Positions 26,974-36,210 of a stretch of 64,000 nt of DNA are shown in pieces. Numbering within the stretch: the stretch's first letter is position 1; every line of letters starts with the position of its first letter. Below the pieces are notes generated by a model. The model made no database searches, had not been told where the DNA came from, and worked only from the letters and a program-made list of their open reading frames with translations. The stretch is from an uncultured bacterium (GTDB lineage: Bacteria; Verrucomicrobiota; Lentisphaeria; Victivallales; UBA1829): NCBI GenBank assembly GCA_900548385.1, contig URKJ01000010.1, forward strand, positions 49,634 to 113,633. Direction: 5' to 3'. Made by a program: the position numbers and the translations under genes.

Positions 26974-28629
26974 TCAAATTTCTCTGTTTTTATAAAGGTG
27001 AAACGGAATTCCGCGGATCAGGCAGGTCCGGATCCGTACATAACCGGAGGCCCGCATGGCATCCGGAGAAATGTCGTTTTGCCGGACAACGATGTAGTCG
27101 GGGGTTATCCTGCCGAGCTGCCAGTCCGGATCATCCGCGTGAAGACTCTGCCCGCCGGAAAGAATACCGAGCTGTTCCCAGTAACTGAATACGGTCGGTC
27201 GCAGGTTGGATGTATAACGTTCCAAATCGAATGTCATGCGCTCAAAATGGCGCGGTCCCCTGTAGTCCCGGCGGATTTCACGGGAGAGCCGCCGCAGGGC
27301 TTCCCGTTCCAGACTCTTGGAATTGGAACGGTAGGATTTGTAAATCCGCAGAATTCCGTGACAGTAGAGCAGAACGGCGGGAATCAGGAACAGCAGAACC
27401 ACAACCGCGGGGTGGCGGACGATCGCGGTCCGGGCGGCGAGGAACTGATAGAGCACCCATGCACCGTACGCACTCCAGCCGAATTCCAACGGCGTAACCG
27501 GAAGCTGATAACGGCGGGAGACGTAATAGGTGTGGTCCGCGATCCGGATCTGAAGAATCAGCAGGATCAGATGCAGAAAGAGTGCGGCACAGACAATCGT
27601 TTCCACAACCGTCCATTTCTTCTGTTTCAGCCGCACAAAGACGCCGAGGAGGGCGAGAATCGCGAACGGCGGGTAAAACCCGTTCAGGATGCTGTTGAAA
27701 AAGCGCTCCAGCGTCGGCGGTTCGTTGGAATGTTCATATTCCTTGTTGTGCCGGAGCGCCGGGAGAATCGGGGCCTTTGTCCGGGTGCGGGACGGGGCCT
27801 GCTGCCGAACATCGGCGGATCCGGCGCCCGTATCGTTCTGTTCAATGAGGACCCGCCGGTAATCTTCCCGGTTCAGAAGCTGATCCAGAATATGGGCGTA
27901 ACGGACTTGGGGAACGGGGTAACCGGTCGTTTTCTGCATATAGCAGAGCCAGGGCGTCATGACGAGCAGAGCCGTGAAAACCGCGAGCAGGCTTCTCCAC
28001 GGGAAAACCGGTTTGCCGCGGAACAGTTCGAACGCCATTGCCGCCATCAGGAACATGCCTGTGTAAACCGGACACTCCGTCCGGGTCAGGGAGAGAAGCG
28101 CCGCGGAGAATCCGAGCCAGAGATAACTGCTCAACTTCCGCCGGTCCTCAAAAATCCGCAGAAGCAGATAAACGCAGAGAATGTACAGGAATCCTTTGGT
28201 CGAGTCGCGCATTCCGGAGGAGGAATACCGGAGAGACATGGAACCGAATGCCGCCATCAGAATGCCGATCCGCGCCGGGAGCGGCTCCAGAAAGCGCCGG
28301 AAGATTCCGTATAGAGGAAAGACCGTCAGGGCGAAGGTCAGCGAGGAGAGCAGTTTCAGCGCCGGAAACGCATGGAGTCCCGTCAGTAGCGAAAGAAGTC
28401 CGCCGAGACATGGAACCAGCGGAGCGATGCGCGGGTGAAACGCATTTTCCCAGCAGCCGAGACGGAATGCGTCCGCCATCGGACAATAGCGGGTCAGGTC
28501 CACCATCGGAACCTCCGAGAGGAGGGCGATGGAAAGACTCAGTAACAGTGCCGTCAGAAAGATCCAGTACGGATACATGGTCCAACTGAACAGTTTTTGC
28601 AGATTTTCCGGCAGACGGGGTTTGTTCAT
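26974..28629 (-). CDS. GT-C membrane glycosyltransferase (ArnT/PMT-like)
   Basis: A 551-aa membrane protein with about ten or more hydrophobic helices and a soluble C-terminal region. The first external loop contains LSEVPMVDLTRYCPMADAF, with the acidic residue typical of GT39/GT83-type enzymes that use lipid-linked sugars, and SSSGMRDSTKGFLYILCVYLLL follows the pattern of later helices. It probably transfers a sugar from a polyprenyl carrier at the periplasmic face. The acceptor is unknown. It overlaps the GH106 gene by four bases (ATGA), so start 28629 is preferred over an earlier in-frame codon, and the two are translationally coupled. Confidence 0.75.
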   Translation of the reverse strand: MNKPRLPENLQKLFSWTMYPYWIFLTALLLSLSIALLSEVPMVDLTRYCPMADAFRLGCWENAFHPRIAPLVPCLGGLLSLLTGLHAFPALKLLSSLTFALTVFPLYGIFRRFLEPLPARIGILMAAFGSMSLRYSSSGMRDSTKGFLYILCVYLLLRIFEDRRKLSSYLWLGFSAALLSLTRTECPVYTGMFLMAAMAFELFRGKPVFPWRSLLAVFTALLVMTPWLCYMQKTTGYPVPQVRYAHILDQLLNREDYRRVLIEQNDTGAGSADVRQQAPSRTRTKAPILPALRHNKEYEHSNEPPTLERFFNSILNGFYPPFAILALLGVFVRLKQKKWTVVETIVCAALFLHLILLILQIRIADHTYYVSRRYQLPVTPLEFGWSAYGAWVLYQFLAARTAIVRHPAVVVLLFLIPAVLLYCHGILRIYKSYRSNSKSLEREALRRLSREIRRDYRGPRHFERMTFDLERYTSNLRPTVFSYWEQLGILSGGQSLHADDPDWQLGRITPDYIVVRQNDISPDAMRASGYVRIRTCLIRGIPFHLYKNREI

Positions 28630-31600
28630 ACGGTGCCTGCTTCTCCGCATTCCGCGCCGAAGCGCAGGAAGCAGTAATCGTCGTTCCAGTCCTGTGCTCC
28701 TTTCGGGCAGAACACGCCGGGATCCTTATAGAAAGATCCCGGACCTACGCCGAACGATTCGCCTTCCTCTTTGTGGAATGGCCCCTGCATGTTACGGAGG
28801 GAGTTGATCAGTGTGATTTCCAGAGTATTGGAGCCGGTTTTCAGGACTCCCGCGGGAATATCCAGTGAATAATCCGGGCGGGTCAGTGTTCCGATTTCCG
28901 TTCCGTTCAGCCGGATTTTGGCGATATGCGCGAACAGATGACGGAATGCAAGGCGGCACGGCTTTGTCTCGTCGCCGTCGGCGATTCCGATCTGCTGAGT
29001 CAGAGTGACGGCTCCGGCGAAGAACGGGAAGCCGGAACGTTCGATCCGGGTAATATCGACTTGTTCCGGACGTGCTTCCAAAATAAACGGTCCCGCACAG
29101 CGCAGTGCGTTGCGGTCCAGGTCCCGGAACGGGGCGGGGGTGAAGACTCCGAACTCTCCGCAGAGATAAACTGCTTCGATTTCCGAATCAAAGGAAAGTT
29201 TGTTTTTTTCCGATTCAAATTTGCGAGCGGCGGCGATTCCCGCGTATGTTTCCGGCGTCTGATGGAACGTCGTATGCAGCCGGATTTCGTTTCTTCCCGC
29301 AACGACTGCGTCGCCGATTGCGATCCGTTCAAATGCCTTGTCCGCGAAAAAGCCGTCGGGACGGTTGGAAACCGGAATCCCGTTGACGCGGATGTCGTAA
29401 CGCTCCGGATGTTCCAGAAGAAGTGTCAGCGGCTTTCCGAGCGGATAGGTGGAGCCGGTTGTGAACTCAAATATCAGAACGGTATCCGCGTCGCGCTCCA
29501 GTTTCAGGAGGGAATCCTGAATGGAGAGGACATATTCGCGATCGGAAATTCTTCTGCCGTCGACCTCGTACCCGCAGAAATCCAGCGTCAGCAGGTTTTC
29601 CGAACATGCCGTGATCCGGAATTCCGGCTGGAATGCGAGAATCCGTTCCGGGTGGACGACGGGCGCGGCGGGTGCAGTTTTGTAGTCGCGGGCGATCAGG
29701 AGAAGCGAACCGGCAGGTTCAAAGCGGTGCGGGACCCGGATGCCGTTCTCCGTCTTTTCAAAATAAACGGGAAGAATTTTTCCCGTTTCGGGATCGAATT
29801 GTTCCACGCCTTCCGCATCGAGATACAGTTCGGTGTCGAACGCTTCGAACCGTTCAATATTGACATAATAGAAGAGCCGTGCCGGTTTTCCGTCAAGATC
29901 GCGGTAGAATCTGCGTGTGACATGAATGTTTTCTGCCTGAACTTCCGGTTCGCGGAGGCGTTCGGCGGAAGTGCCTTTGACGACAACCGGGATCGGATCG
30001 GCAAGGCGCATTGCTTCGCGCACCATTTCTTCGGAAGCGGCGAACCAGCGGATCTCCTTGAGAAGCGGAAGATCGTCGGCAAGTTCCCCGTCGATATAGA
30101 AATGCGGATCAAAGTCGTTCTGCACACCGAGCACGGTTCCGCCCTGACGGATGAACTCGGCAAGCAGATGCGCCTGTCCGGAAGAGAGATTCATCAGTTT
30201 GGGAAGAAGTACGAGGCTGTAACTTTGTTTTCCGATCACGAGGCGCCCGTTCTCCACGGAGCCGTACTGTTCCATAAGGGTTTCGTCGCCGTAGTGGTGG
30301 TTCAGATGAGCGGATTCGAGCAGACGGCTGGTCGATTCAAAGGCATTGGAATAGAGCATGAAATGATCGTTCGCTTCCGGAGTTCCATCGTAGAAAATGT
30401 GTGCGGTGGTGATTCCGTGCATCAGGAGCACATCGGTGCGGATTTCCCCTTTGGCGAGGAGAACGCCGATCCGGGAGAACGCGTCATTGAACGGACGGTA
30501 ATCGTTCCACCACGGTTGATGGATAAAGAGAGAGGCGGGATAGTCGCGTTTACGGATTCCGCGCAGGGAATAGCCTTCGAGGTGCTGGCAGAGCAGATTG
30601 ATCCCGTGTACGGTCTGCCACTGATAGAGCCACTTGAGATCGGCGAAATCGACCGCCCATCCGCAGAGCGCAAACGTTTCGGAGAGAATCTGCGATTTTC
30701 CCGTCTGGGCGGCGGCGCTTGCCAGCTGCAATGTGGTCGCAACGGAGACAAAATGACGGCCGAGCGCATCCATGCCGGGAATATGATAATACTGGTAATG
30801 AGGCATGACCGCGCCGTTGCTGGTGAGCTGGGAGCTGTAATTGTCTTCGCAGACCTGATGGCCGGTGAGCTGCCAGCCGTGCGCTTCGCACCAGTCGTAA
30901 ATCGGTTTCATGAAATGATTGAGGAACAGATGTGTCGTGAGGCGCCAGAAACGCCAGCGTGTGCGTTCCCATCCGCTGAACCGGAAGAAGAGGTGGGGGA
31001 GAACGTCAAGGAGTTCTTCCCCGTATGCGGAACGGTATTCCGCCTCATGAGTGAAAGACCACGGGATGCCGTTCCGGGAGATCTGCGGTTCATCGGTGAA
31101 AAAGCCTTTCATGCTTTTGCGTTCGGCTTCCGTGAGGGAGTCATAGTATGCCTGATGAACTGTTTCCAGGAATTTTTCCGTGACTTTGAGATCGAGAGTG
31201 TCGACATAATAGGGATTGATGTCGTAATAGAACAGGAGGATTTCCGTTTTCTGCTTCGCCTGTTCTTCCGTGAGGCGTTTGCCGTCTGTGGAATAAAGAG
31301 CGATCCGGTTTTCCGTACCGGCGAGTTCCGCAGGGGTGAGTTTCCGGCAGCGCAGGTATTTCTGCTGATACTGTACTCCGAGTCCGTTTACCGCTCCGCT
31401 TCCGAAACCGCTGGGCCAGCCGTTTTCATCGTATGCCCATGGATTCATGCCGCATTCACCGGCCGTGCGGATGGAGGCTTTGGTCATATCGAACCACTCT
31501 TTGCCGAGATAACCGGTGAGGAGTCCGCCGCGGGCGTGCATGAAGAATCCGCCGATTCCGGCATCGTGCATCAGACGGATCTGGCGGGACAGTTCCCCGG

Positions 31601-31682
31601 CTTCCAACCGGTCGTTCCAGCTCCAAAACGGTATCGGACGGTAATCCCGGTCCGGATTCGCAGCAAGTTCAGCTATCGTCAT
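28626..31682 (-). CDS. GH106-like glycoside hydrolase
   Basis: A 1018-aa protein beginning with the GH106/rhamnosidase-type block PIPFWSWNDRLEAGELSRQI and GGFFMHARGGLLTGYLG, then YDENGWPSGFGSGAVNGLG, GFFTDEPQISRNG and LTGHQVCEDNYSSQLTSNG. The later part has beta-sandwich-like segments ending with a galactose-binding-type domain (IRLNGTEIGTLTRPDYSL). The family acts on rhamnosides, but more distant members have other specificities. No signal peptide is seen, so it is either cytosolic or exported in an unusual way. Start 31682 has AAGGA upstream; an earlier in-frame ATG is not supported. It may process a saccharide made or anchored by the coupled GT-C gene. Confidence 0.85.
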   Translation of the reverse strand: MTIAELAANPDRDYRPIPFWSWNDRLEAGELSRQIRLMHDAGIGGFFMHARGGLLTGYLGKEWFDMTKASIRTAGECGMNPWAYDENGWPSGFGSGAVNGLGVQYQQKYLRCRKLTPAELAGTENRIALYSTDGKRLTEEQAKQKTEILLFYYDINPYYVDTLDLKVTEKFLETVHQAYYDSLTEAERKSMKGFFTDEPQISRNGIPWSFTHEAEYRSAYGEELLDVLPHLFFRFSGWERTRWRFWRLTTHLFLNHFMKPIYDWCEAHGWQLTGHQVCEDNYSSQLTSNGAVMPHYQYYHIPGMDALGRHFVSVATTLQLASAAAQTGKSQILSETFALCGWAVDFADLKWLYQWQTVHGINLLCQHLEGYSLRGIRKRDYPASLFIHQPWWNDYRPFNDAFSRIGVLLAKGEIRTDVLLMHGITTAHIFYDGTPEANDHFMLYSNAFESTSRLLESAHLNHHYGDETLMEQYGSVENGRLVIGKQSYSLVLLPKLMNLSSGQAHLLAEFIRQGGTVLGVQNDFDPHFYIDGELADDLPLLKEIRWFAASEEMVREAMRLADPIPVVVKGTSAERLREPEVQAENIHVTRRFYRDLDGKPARLFYYVNIERFEAFDTELYLDAEGVEQFDPETGKILPVYFEKTENGIRVPHRFEPAGSLLLIARDYKTAPAAPVVHPERILAFQPEFRITACSENLLTLDFCGYEVDGRRISDREYVLSIQDSLLKLERDADTVLIFEFTTGSTYPLGKPLTLLLEHPERYDIRVNGIPVSNRPDGFFADKAFERIAIGDAVVAGRNEIRLHTTFHQTPETYAGIAAARKFESEKNKLSFDSEIEAVYLCGEFGVFTPAPFRDLDRNALRCAGPFILEARPEQVDITRIERSGFPFFAGAVTLTQQIGIADGDETKPCRLAFRHLFAHIAKIRLNGTEIGTLTRPDYSLDIPAGVLKTGSNTLEITLINSLRNMQGPFHKEEGESFGVGPGSFYKDPGVFCPKGAQDWNDDYCFLRFGAECGEAGTV

Positions 31683-31731
31683 AACGGTTCCTTGTGTAAA
31701 AATCTGCTGAAATTTTATGAATAGTGCAGGT

Positions 31732-31760
31732 AATATATCATAAGAAACTGCGTGAATCAA
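31732..31760 (-). promoter_or_regulatory. Promoter of the GH106/GT-C unit
   Basis: On the minus strand TTGATT (31755-31760) and TATATT (31732-31737) are 17 bp apart. The start codon is 49 bases downstream. Confidence 0.6.
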
Positions 31761-31801
31761 CCGCAGGGAAGATTTTTCTTCAGGAAAGTGAATAATCCTG
31801 C

Positions 31802-31830
31802 TTGACGGTGTCCGCTGTTGATGGTAAGTT
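31802..31830 (+). promoter_or_regulatory. Candidate promoter of the aryl-polyene-like operon
   Basis: TTGACG (31802-31807) with 17-bp spacing to TAAGTT (31825-31830). The -35 is good and the -10 is poor. It is the best candidate in the 125 bases before the first gene of the operon. Confidence 0.35.
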
Positions 31831-31885
31831 ACTGGAAATTTTCTGACAGAGACGGCAAAATTCTAATGTTACAGGGTGAGAGATC

Positions 31886-32419
31886 ATGAGAAAACTGTTT
31901 TTAACATCGGCATTTCTTGCGGCGGCAGTCGTTCTTTCCGCATGCCGGAGCAACGTAACGGAAAACGGGGAGCATATCCGGAAAGCCGCCATTGTTTCCG
32001 TGATCAGCGATGCCGCGGTGGATAAAGAGATGTACGGCAAAACGTTCCGGGCGGTTCCCGCCGGCGAAAAGAAATACAGCAAACTGTGCGAAAAATATCT
32101 GGTCAACGGGATGACGTATCTCGGATACAAAAAGGCGGAAGCTCCGGAAAATGCCGATTTTATCGTGGAATATTCGTATGACTGGGTGGACGGGAGACGG
32201 CGCGATACATCCGTCAAACTGAAATTTATACGTCCCGGAAAGGATCGCGAGGTACTGTGGAGCGCCGTCAGCAAATGTTCGTCCCGGAAGGATGAGGCGG
32301 TTCGCGGTTTTCTGCCGGGGTTGACCGCCGGAGCTCTGCTGTTTGTCGGGCGCAGCACCCATTCCCGGACCAAGCTCGCGAATTTTCCCGCAATGCTCAA
32401 AGCGGTCGAGGGCAAATGA
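31886..32419 (+). CDS. Small lipoprotein, first gene of the aryl-polyene-like operon
   Basis: A 177-aa secreted lipoprotein. The signal peptide ends in the lipobox LSAC, giving Cys 20 as the lipid-anchored residue. The mature part is mixed alpha/beta with no motif I recognise for certain; the pattern ADFIVEYSYDW recalls DUF4136-type lipoproteins, which are common in outer-membrane systems. Its stop overlaps the start of the ketoreductase by four bases, so it belongs to the operon. A role in holding or passing the product at the outer membrane is inferred from position only. Confidence 0.75.
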   Translation: MRKLFLTSAFLAAAVVLSACRSNVTENGEHIRKAAIVSVISDAAVDKEMYGKTFRAVPAGEKKYSKLCEKYLVNGMTYLGYKKAEAPENADFIVEYSYDWVDGRRRDTSVKLKFIRPGKDREVLWSAVSKCSSRKDEAVRGFLPGLTAGALLFVGRSTHSRTKLANFPAMLKAVEGK

Positions 32420-33144
32420 GCGCCGTACAGACTGCTCTGGTGATCGGAGCCAGCCGGGGGATCGGGCGTGCCATCGCGAAACGGCTTGCCGCGGACGGAT
32501 TTGACATTGTAGCCACATGCAGCCGTGATCCTGCATCGCTGGAGCCGCTGAAAGAGGAGGTCGGGGCGCTCGGACGCTCCTTTGCCGGTCTGGCGTTTGA
32601 TGTCGCTGACCGTGAAGCCGCCTCCGCCGCACTGTCCGGGGTGTTCGGGGATTCCGCGCCCGATGTATTGATCTACAATGCCGGGATCGCGCGGGATAAC
32701 CTGTTCGTTTTCATGTCCGCTCAGGAATGGGATTCCGTGATGCGTACCAATCTGGATGGATTTTACAATACGGTTCAGCCGCTTTTGATGGGAATGATGG
32801 CAAGGAAAAGCGGGCGGATCGTGGTGATCAGCAGCGCGTCGGGGCAGGCGGGGCAGGGGGGGCAGGTCAATTATTCCGCCTCGAAAGCCGCGCTGATCGG
32901 CGCGGTCAAGGCGCTGGCGCGGGAGGTCGGACGCAAACGGATTCTGGTGAACGCCGTTGCTCCCGGATTCATTGAAACCGATATGACAGCAGATCTTCCG
33001 AAGGAGAAAATTCTGCCGATGATTCCGTTGAACCGGGCGGGAAGCGTGGAGGACGTCGCCGGAGCGGTCAGTTTTCTGTGCGGTCCGGACAGCCGGTATA
33101 TTCACGGACAGGTGCTCGCCGTGAACGGCGGACTTGTGATCTGA
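32416..33144 (+). CDS. 3-oxoacyl-ACP reductase (FabG-like ketoreductase)
   Basis: A 242-aa short-chain dehydrogenase of the FabG type that reduces 3-oxoacyl-ACP with NADPH. It has the cofactor motif VIGASRGIGRAIA, the NAG block LIYNAGIARDN, the catalytic serine in VVISSASGQAG and the YSASK tyrosine/lysine pair, then VAPGFIETDM and the usual ending GQVLAVNGGLVI. All catalytic residues are in place. It fills the ketoreductase slot (ApeQ-like) of the cluster. Four-base overlap with the lipoprotein gene, 15-nt gap to the next. Confidence 0.93.
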   Translation: MSAVQTALVIGASRGIGRAIAKRLAADGFDIVATCSRDPASLEPLKEEVGALGRSFAGLAFDVADREAASAALSGVFGDSAPDVLIYNAGIARDNLFVFMSAQEWDSVMRTNLDGFYNTVQPLLMGMMARKSGRIVVISSASGQAGQGGQVNYSASKAALIGAVKALAREVGRKRILVNAVAPGFIETDMTADLPKEKILPMIPLNRAGSVEDVAGAVSFLCGPDSRYIHGQVLAVNGGLVI

Positions 33145-33159
33145 CAGGGGGAACGCGGC

Positions 33160-34659
33160 TTGAATAAAACGTACGATTACATTGTCGTCGGTAGCGGCGT
33201 TACGGGAATGTGCATGAGCATTCTGCTTGCTGAAAGCGGATTCAAAGTGCTGCTGTTGGAAAAGAGCCGTGTGATCGGCGGAAGCATGCAGCGGTTCTAC
33301 CGTAGCGGTATCCCGTTTGACACGGGATTCCATTTTTCCACCCGGCTGGACGGCTGTATGGGCGACATGCTCCGGATGCTGAATTTCAAGACGCCGCTTT
33401 CCGCCAGTCCCATTCCGACGAAGATTTATCTGGCGGACCGCGATGTTTTATTTGAGCTTCCGCACGGCGGCGACAATATCCGCCGTTTCATGGAGGAGCG
33501 CTGGCCGGATCAGAAAGAGGGAATCCGCAGGTACTTTGCGGATCAGAAGAGGATTTTCTCTGATACGGCGCTGTTCAATCTTGAGGGGGATGGGTTTACT
33601 GCCGTTCAGCAGCAGGAGGAGGATTTTATCCCGTTGAGCGGGTACCTGGATTCGCTGAATGTTTCGGAGGAGGTGCGCTGTCTGCTTGCAAGTTTCGTCT
33701 GTTGTCACGGAACGCCGTCAGGGGAGATCTCGCTTGCGAACCACTGCCGGGTCAGTTACGGGCTTTTGAACGATCTTGTGCGGGTGAACGGAAGCGGCGG
33801 AGCGTTTGTCTCCGCATTTCTCGACCGGGCGGCGGAGCTCGGAATCGAAATCCGCTCCGGCTGTACGGTTGCCGAATGTTTGGACGTGGAGCGGCTGCGG
33901 TGTCATTCCATGCGTTTGACCGACGGCTCCGTTGCGGAGTTCCGGGACTGCGTGATGACGGTTCATCCGGCGGAGATCCTGTGCCTGCTTCCCGGACGGT
34001 TCCGCGAGGGGGCGTTTGCCGACCGGGTGCGCGAGTTTGAAGACGGGGCGGGCTTTTTTACCATATTCGGCGTACTTGACGGAGAGTCCGGCGCGTTCCG
34101 TGAGGAGCTGACCTCCCATTTTTCCACGTCGGCCATCGACCGGATCATGTCTCCCGCCTGTCCCGACGCGACCGCGACCGGAATCATGCTGACGCGGGAG
34201 AAGGGGCGCGACGGCGGAACATACAATACCGTTACCGCGTTTGAAAACGTGTTCCGCCCGGAAACCGCGGAATGGGAAAATACGGTTACGAGACACCGTC
34301 CCGCGTCCTATTATGAATACAAACGCCGCAAGACGGCGGAGCTGGAAGAGAAGATTTACCGTATTTATCCCGGTTTCCGGGGAAAACTGCGGATTCTGGA
34401 ATCCGCGTCGATGCTGACATACCGCGATTATCTTTCCCCTTACGGGTCCGCTTACGGGATCCGGCAGAAACTTGGACAGATCAATCTGCTGGGGCGTCTG
34501 CCGCTCCGCAATTTCTATGTCGCCGGGCAAAGTTCCCTGCTTCCGGGGGCGATGGGAGCAATGCTTTCCGCGTTTCTGATCTGGCGGAAAATGGTCGGGG
34601 AAGAAGTCTATATGAGAATGATCCGCAGTGCGCGGGACGGGGAGAAGCGGAATGGATAG
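33160..34659 (+). CDS. FAD-dependent oxidoreductase, phytoene-desaturase-like
   Basis: A 499-aa flavoprotein with an N-terminal dinucleotide fold (YIVVGSGVTGMCMSILLAE, then VLLLEKSRVIGGSM) and a C-terminal FAD-binding end, NFYVAGQSSLLPGAMGAML. The layout fits the CrtI / amine-oxidase superfamily, including the phytoene-dehydrogenase-like enzymes seen in flexirubin and some polyene clusters. It may desaturate or otherwise oxidise the acyl or aryl moiety. A TTG start is used because AGGGGGAA lies at 33145-33152 and no ATG fits the homologous N-terminus. It overlaps the ketosynthase by eight bases. Confidence 0.85.
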   Translation: MNKTYDYIVVGSGVTGMCMSILLAESGFKVLLLEKSRVIGGSMQRFYRSGIPFDTGFHFSTRLDGCMGDMLRMLNFKTPLSASPIPTKIYLADRDVLFELPHGGDNIRRFMEERWPDQKEGIRRYFADQKRIFSDTALFNLEGDGFTAVQQQEEDFIPLSGYLDSLNVSEEVRCLLASFVCCHGTPSGEISLANHCRVSYGLLNDLVRVNGSGGAFVSAFLDRAAELGIEIRSGCTVAECLDVERLRCHSMRLTDGSVAEFRDCVMTVHPAEILCLLPGRFREGAFADRVREFEDGAGFFTIFGVLDGESGAFREELTSHFSTSAIDRIMSPACPDATATGIMLTREKGRDGGTYNTVTAFENVFRPETAEWENTVTRHRPASYYEYKRRKTAELEEKIYRIYPGFRGKLRILESASMLTYRDYLSPYGSAYGIRQKLGQINLLGRLPLRNFYVAGQSSLLPGAMGAMLSAFLIWRKMVGEEVYMRMIRSARDGEKRNG

Positions 34660-35878
34660 GAAGCAGGTTGTGATTACCGGCCGCGGAGTGGTGTCGCCGC
34701 TGGGCAATACGCCGTCCGTGCTTTATGCGAATCTGCGTAGCGGAGTTTCGGGAATCCGTCCGATGACGGAGTGGGGCGGGGAAACTCCCGCGCCGTTGTG
34801 TGCACCGGTCGTTTTGCCGCCCGGTACGGAAAAATCAATTCCCCGTGCCTGGCGTCGATCCATGGGGCGGGTCGGGATTTTTGCCGCTCTCGCCGCCCGT
34901 TCCGCGGCGGAGGAGGCTGCATTGTCCGCGGAGGAGCTTTCCGGCGGGCGCTGCGGCTGCGTGATCGGGTCCACGATGGGCGGTTCCAACAGTATTTCCG
35001 AGGCCTACCGCCTGATGTTCAACGGTCGGCGGGATGAGATGTCGGCGATGCAGTTTTTCAAGTGCGTTTCCCATACGGCGGCGTTTAATGCGGCGAATCT
35101 GCTTGGCATTCGCGGATGTGTGCTTTCGCCGTCGGCGGCATGTGCGTCCGCGGTCCAGTCGATCGGTATGGGACGGGATCTGATTGCATCCGGAACGCAG
35201 GATATTGTGATTTGCGGCGGCGCGGAGGAGCTTGCGCCGGAGGTTTCCGTTTCGTTCGAGCTGATCGAGGCTTCCGGCGGATTCGACGGCATTGCTCCGG
35301 AAAAAGCGTCGCGTCCGTTCGATTCGGACCGCCGGGGGCTGATCTGCGGGGAGGGCGCGGGGATCGTCGTTCTGGAGAGTCTGGAACACGCCCGTCGGCG
35401 CGGAGCCGCGATTTTCGGCGAAATCCGGGGATATGCCACCTGTGCGACGGGAACAAGTCTGAGCCAGTCGGACGCCGCCGCGATCCGGCGCTGCCTGGAA
35501 CTGGTTTACCGTGATGGGGGGATTGCATCCGGGGCGACCGGATATGTGAACGCCCATGCGACGTCGACCGTTCAGGGGGACCGGGAGGAAGCGGCGGCTC
35601 TCCGGGAATTTTTCGGCAACAGCGTTCCCGTCAGCAGTCTGAAGGGAAATCTCGGTCATACGCTTGGAGCTTCGGGCGGGATTGAGCTGATCGCATCGCT
35701 GGAAATGATGACGCGTTCCGAACTGCTGCCGACTTTGAATCTGGAGCATCCGGCGGAGGATTGCGCCGGGGTGGATCACGTTCAGCGGCTCCGGTCGCAT
35801 GAATTTGATGTTTTCCTGAAAAACTCTTTTGCTTTTGGCGGAATCAATGCTACATTACTCTGTTCCAAATATCAATGA
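34652..35878 (+). CDS. Beta-ketoacyl-ACP synthase (KAS II type)
   Basis: A 408-aa condensing enzyme. The Cys-His-His triad is complete: Cys 164 in SPSAACASAVQS, His 302 in NAHATST and His 336 in KGNLGHTLGASG, with Lys 331. The gatekeeper ending FLKNSFAFGGINATLL is also normal. It is the only ketosynthase in the cluster; described aryl-polyene loci have an additional ketosynthase and an inactive chain-length factor. ATG 34652 has GGGGAGAAG upstream and overlaps the previous stop by eight bases. It would extend the acyl chain on the ACP encoded next. Confidence 0.95.
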   Translation: MDRKQVVITGRGVVSPLGNTPSVLYANLRSGVSGIRPMTEWGGETPAPLCAPVVLPPGTEKSIPRAWRRSMGRVGIFAALAARSAAEEAALSAEELSGGRCGCVIGSTMGGSNSISEAYRLMFNGRRDEMSAMQFFKCVSHTAAFNAANLLGIRGCVLSPSAACASAVQSIGMGRDLIASGTQDIVICGGAEELAPEVSVSFELIEASGGFDGIAPEKASRPFDSDRRGLICGEGAGIVVLESLEHARRRGAAIFGEIRGYATCATGTSLSQSDAAAIRRCLELVYRDGGIASGATGYVNAHATSTVQGDREEAAALREFFGNSVPVSSLKGNLGHTLGASGGIELIASLEMMTRSELLPTLNLEHPAEDCAGVDHVQRLRSHEFDVFLKNSFAFGGINATLLCSKYQ

Positions 35879-35927
35879 AGCATAGATTCGGTTCCGCGTG
35901 CCGATGCGGAATCATGAAAGGATAGCG

Positions 35928-36209
35928 ATGACAAGAGAAGAGATCATTACCGCAGTCAATAACACGTTTACGGAAATGCTGGAGGTCCCGCCGGAGGAAC
36001 TTGCGCCGGAAAAGGAGATTTTCAAGGATCTTGGACTCGACAGTCTGGATATGGTGGACCTGATGATCGGGCTTCAGCGGAAATTCGGTGTTTCTCTGCG
36101 GCAGAATGAGGAAATCCGCAAGATCGTGACGCTTGGCGATGTTTATAATTTCTTTGAAAAAATGGAAGCTCAGCTTCGCGGGGGAGAAACTCCGGCGAAA
36201 CAGGAGTGA
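35928..36209 (+). CDS. Acyl carrier protein
   Basis: A 93-aa acidic four-helix protein with the phosphopantetheine serine in the standard motif FKDLGLDSLDMVDLM (Ser 39). It is longer at the C-terminus than housekeeping AcpP and probably carries the growing chain of this pathway. ATG 35928 follows AAAGGA; an upstream in-frame ATG at 35898 is poorly placed. The 49-base gap before it is the largest inside the operon. No phosphopantetheinyl transferase is encoded in the window, so activation depends on one elsewhere. Confidence 0.95.
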   Translation: MTREEIITAVNNTFTEMLEVPPEELAPEKEIFKDLGLDSLDMVDLMIGLQRKFGVSLRQNEEIRKIVTLGDVYNFFEKMEAQLRGGETPAKQE

Positions 36210-36210
36210 A

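Noticed and set aside
26035..28314. 759-codon plus-strand open frame opposite lpxC and the GT-C gene
   Set aside because: It covers two genes with firm motifs and itself has none. It also lacks a ribosome binding site.
28926..31724. 932-codon plus-strand open frame opposite the GH106 gene
   Set aside because: Shadow of the GH106-like frame. The true gene has coupled neighbours, a promoter and family motifs; the shadow has none.
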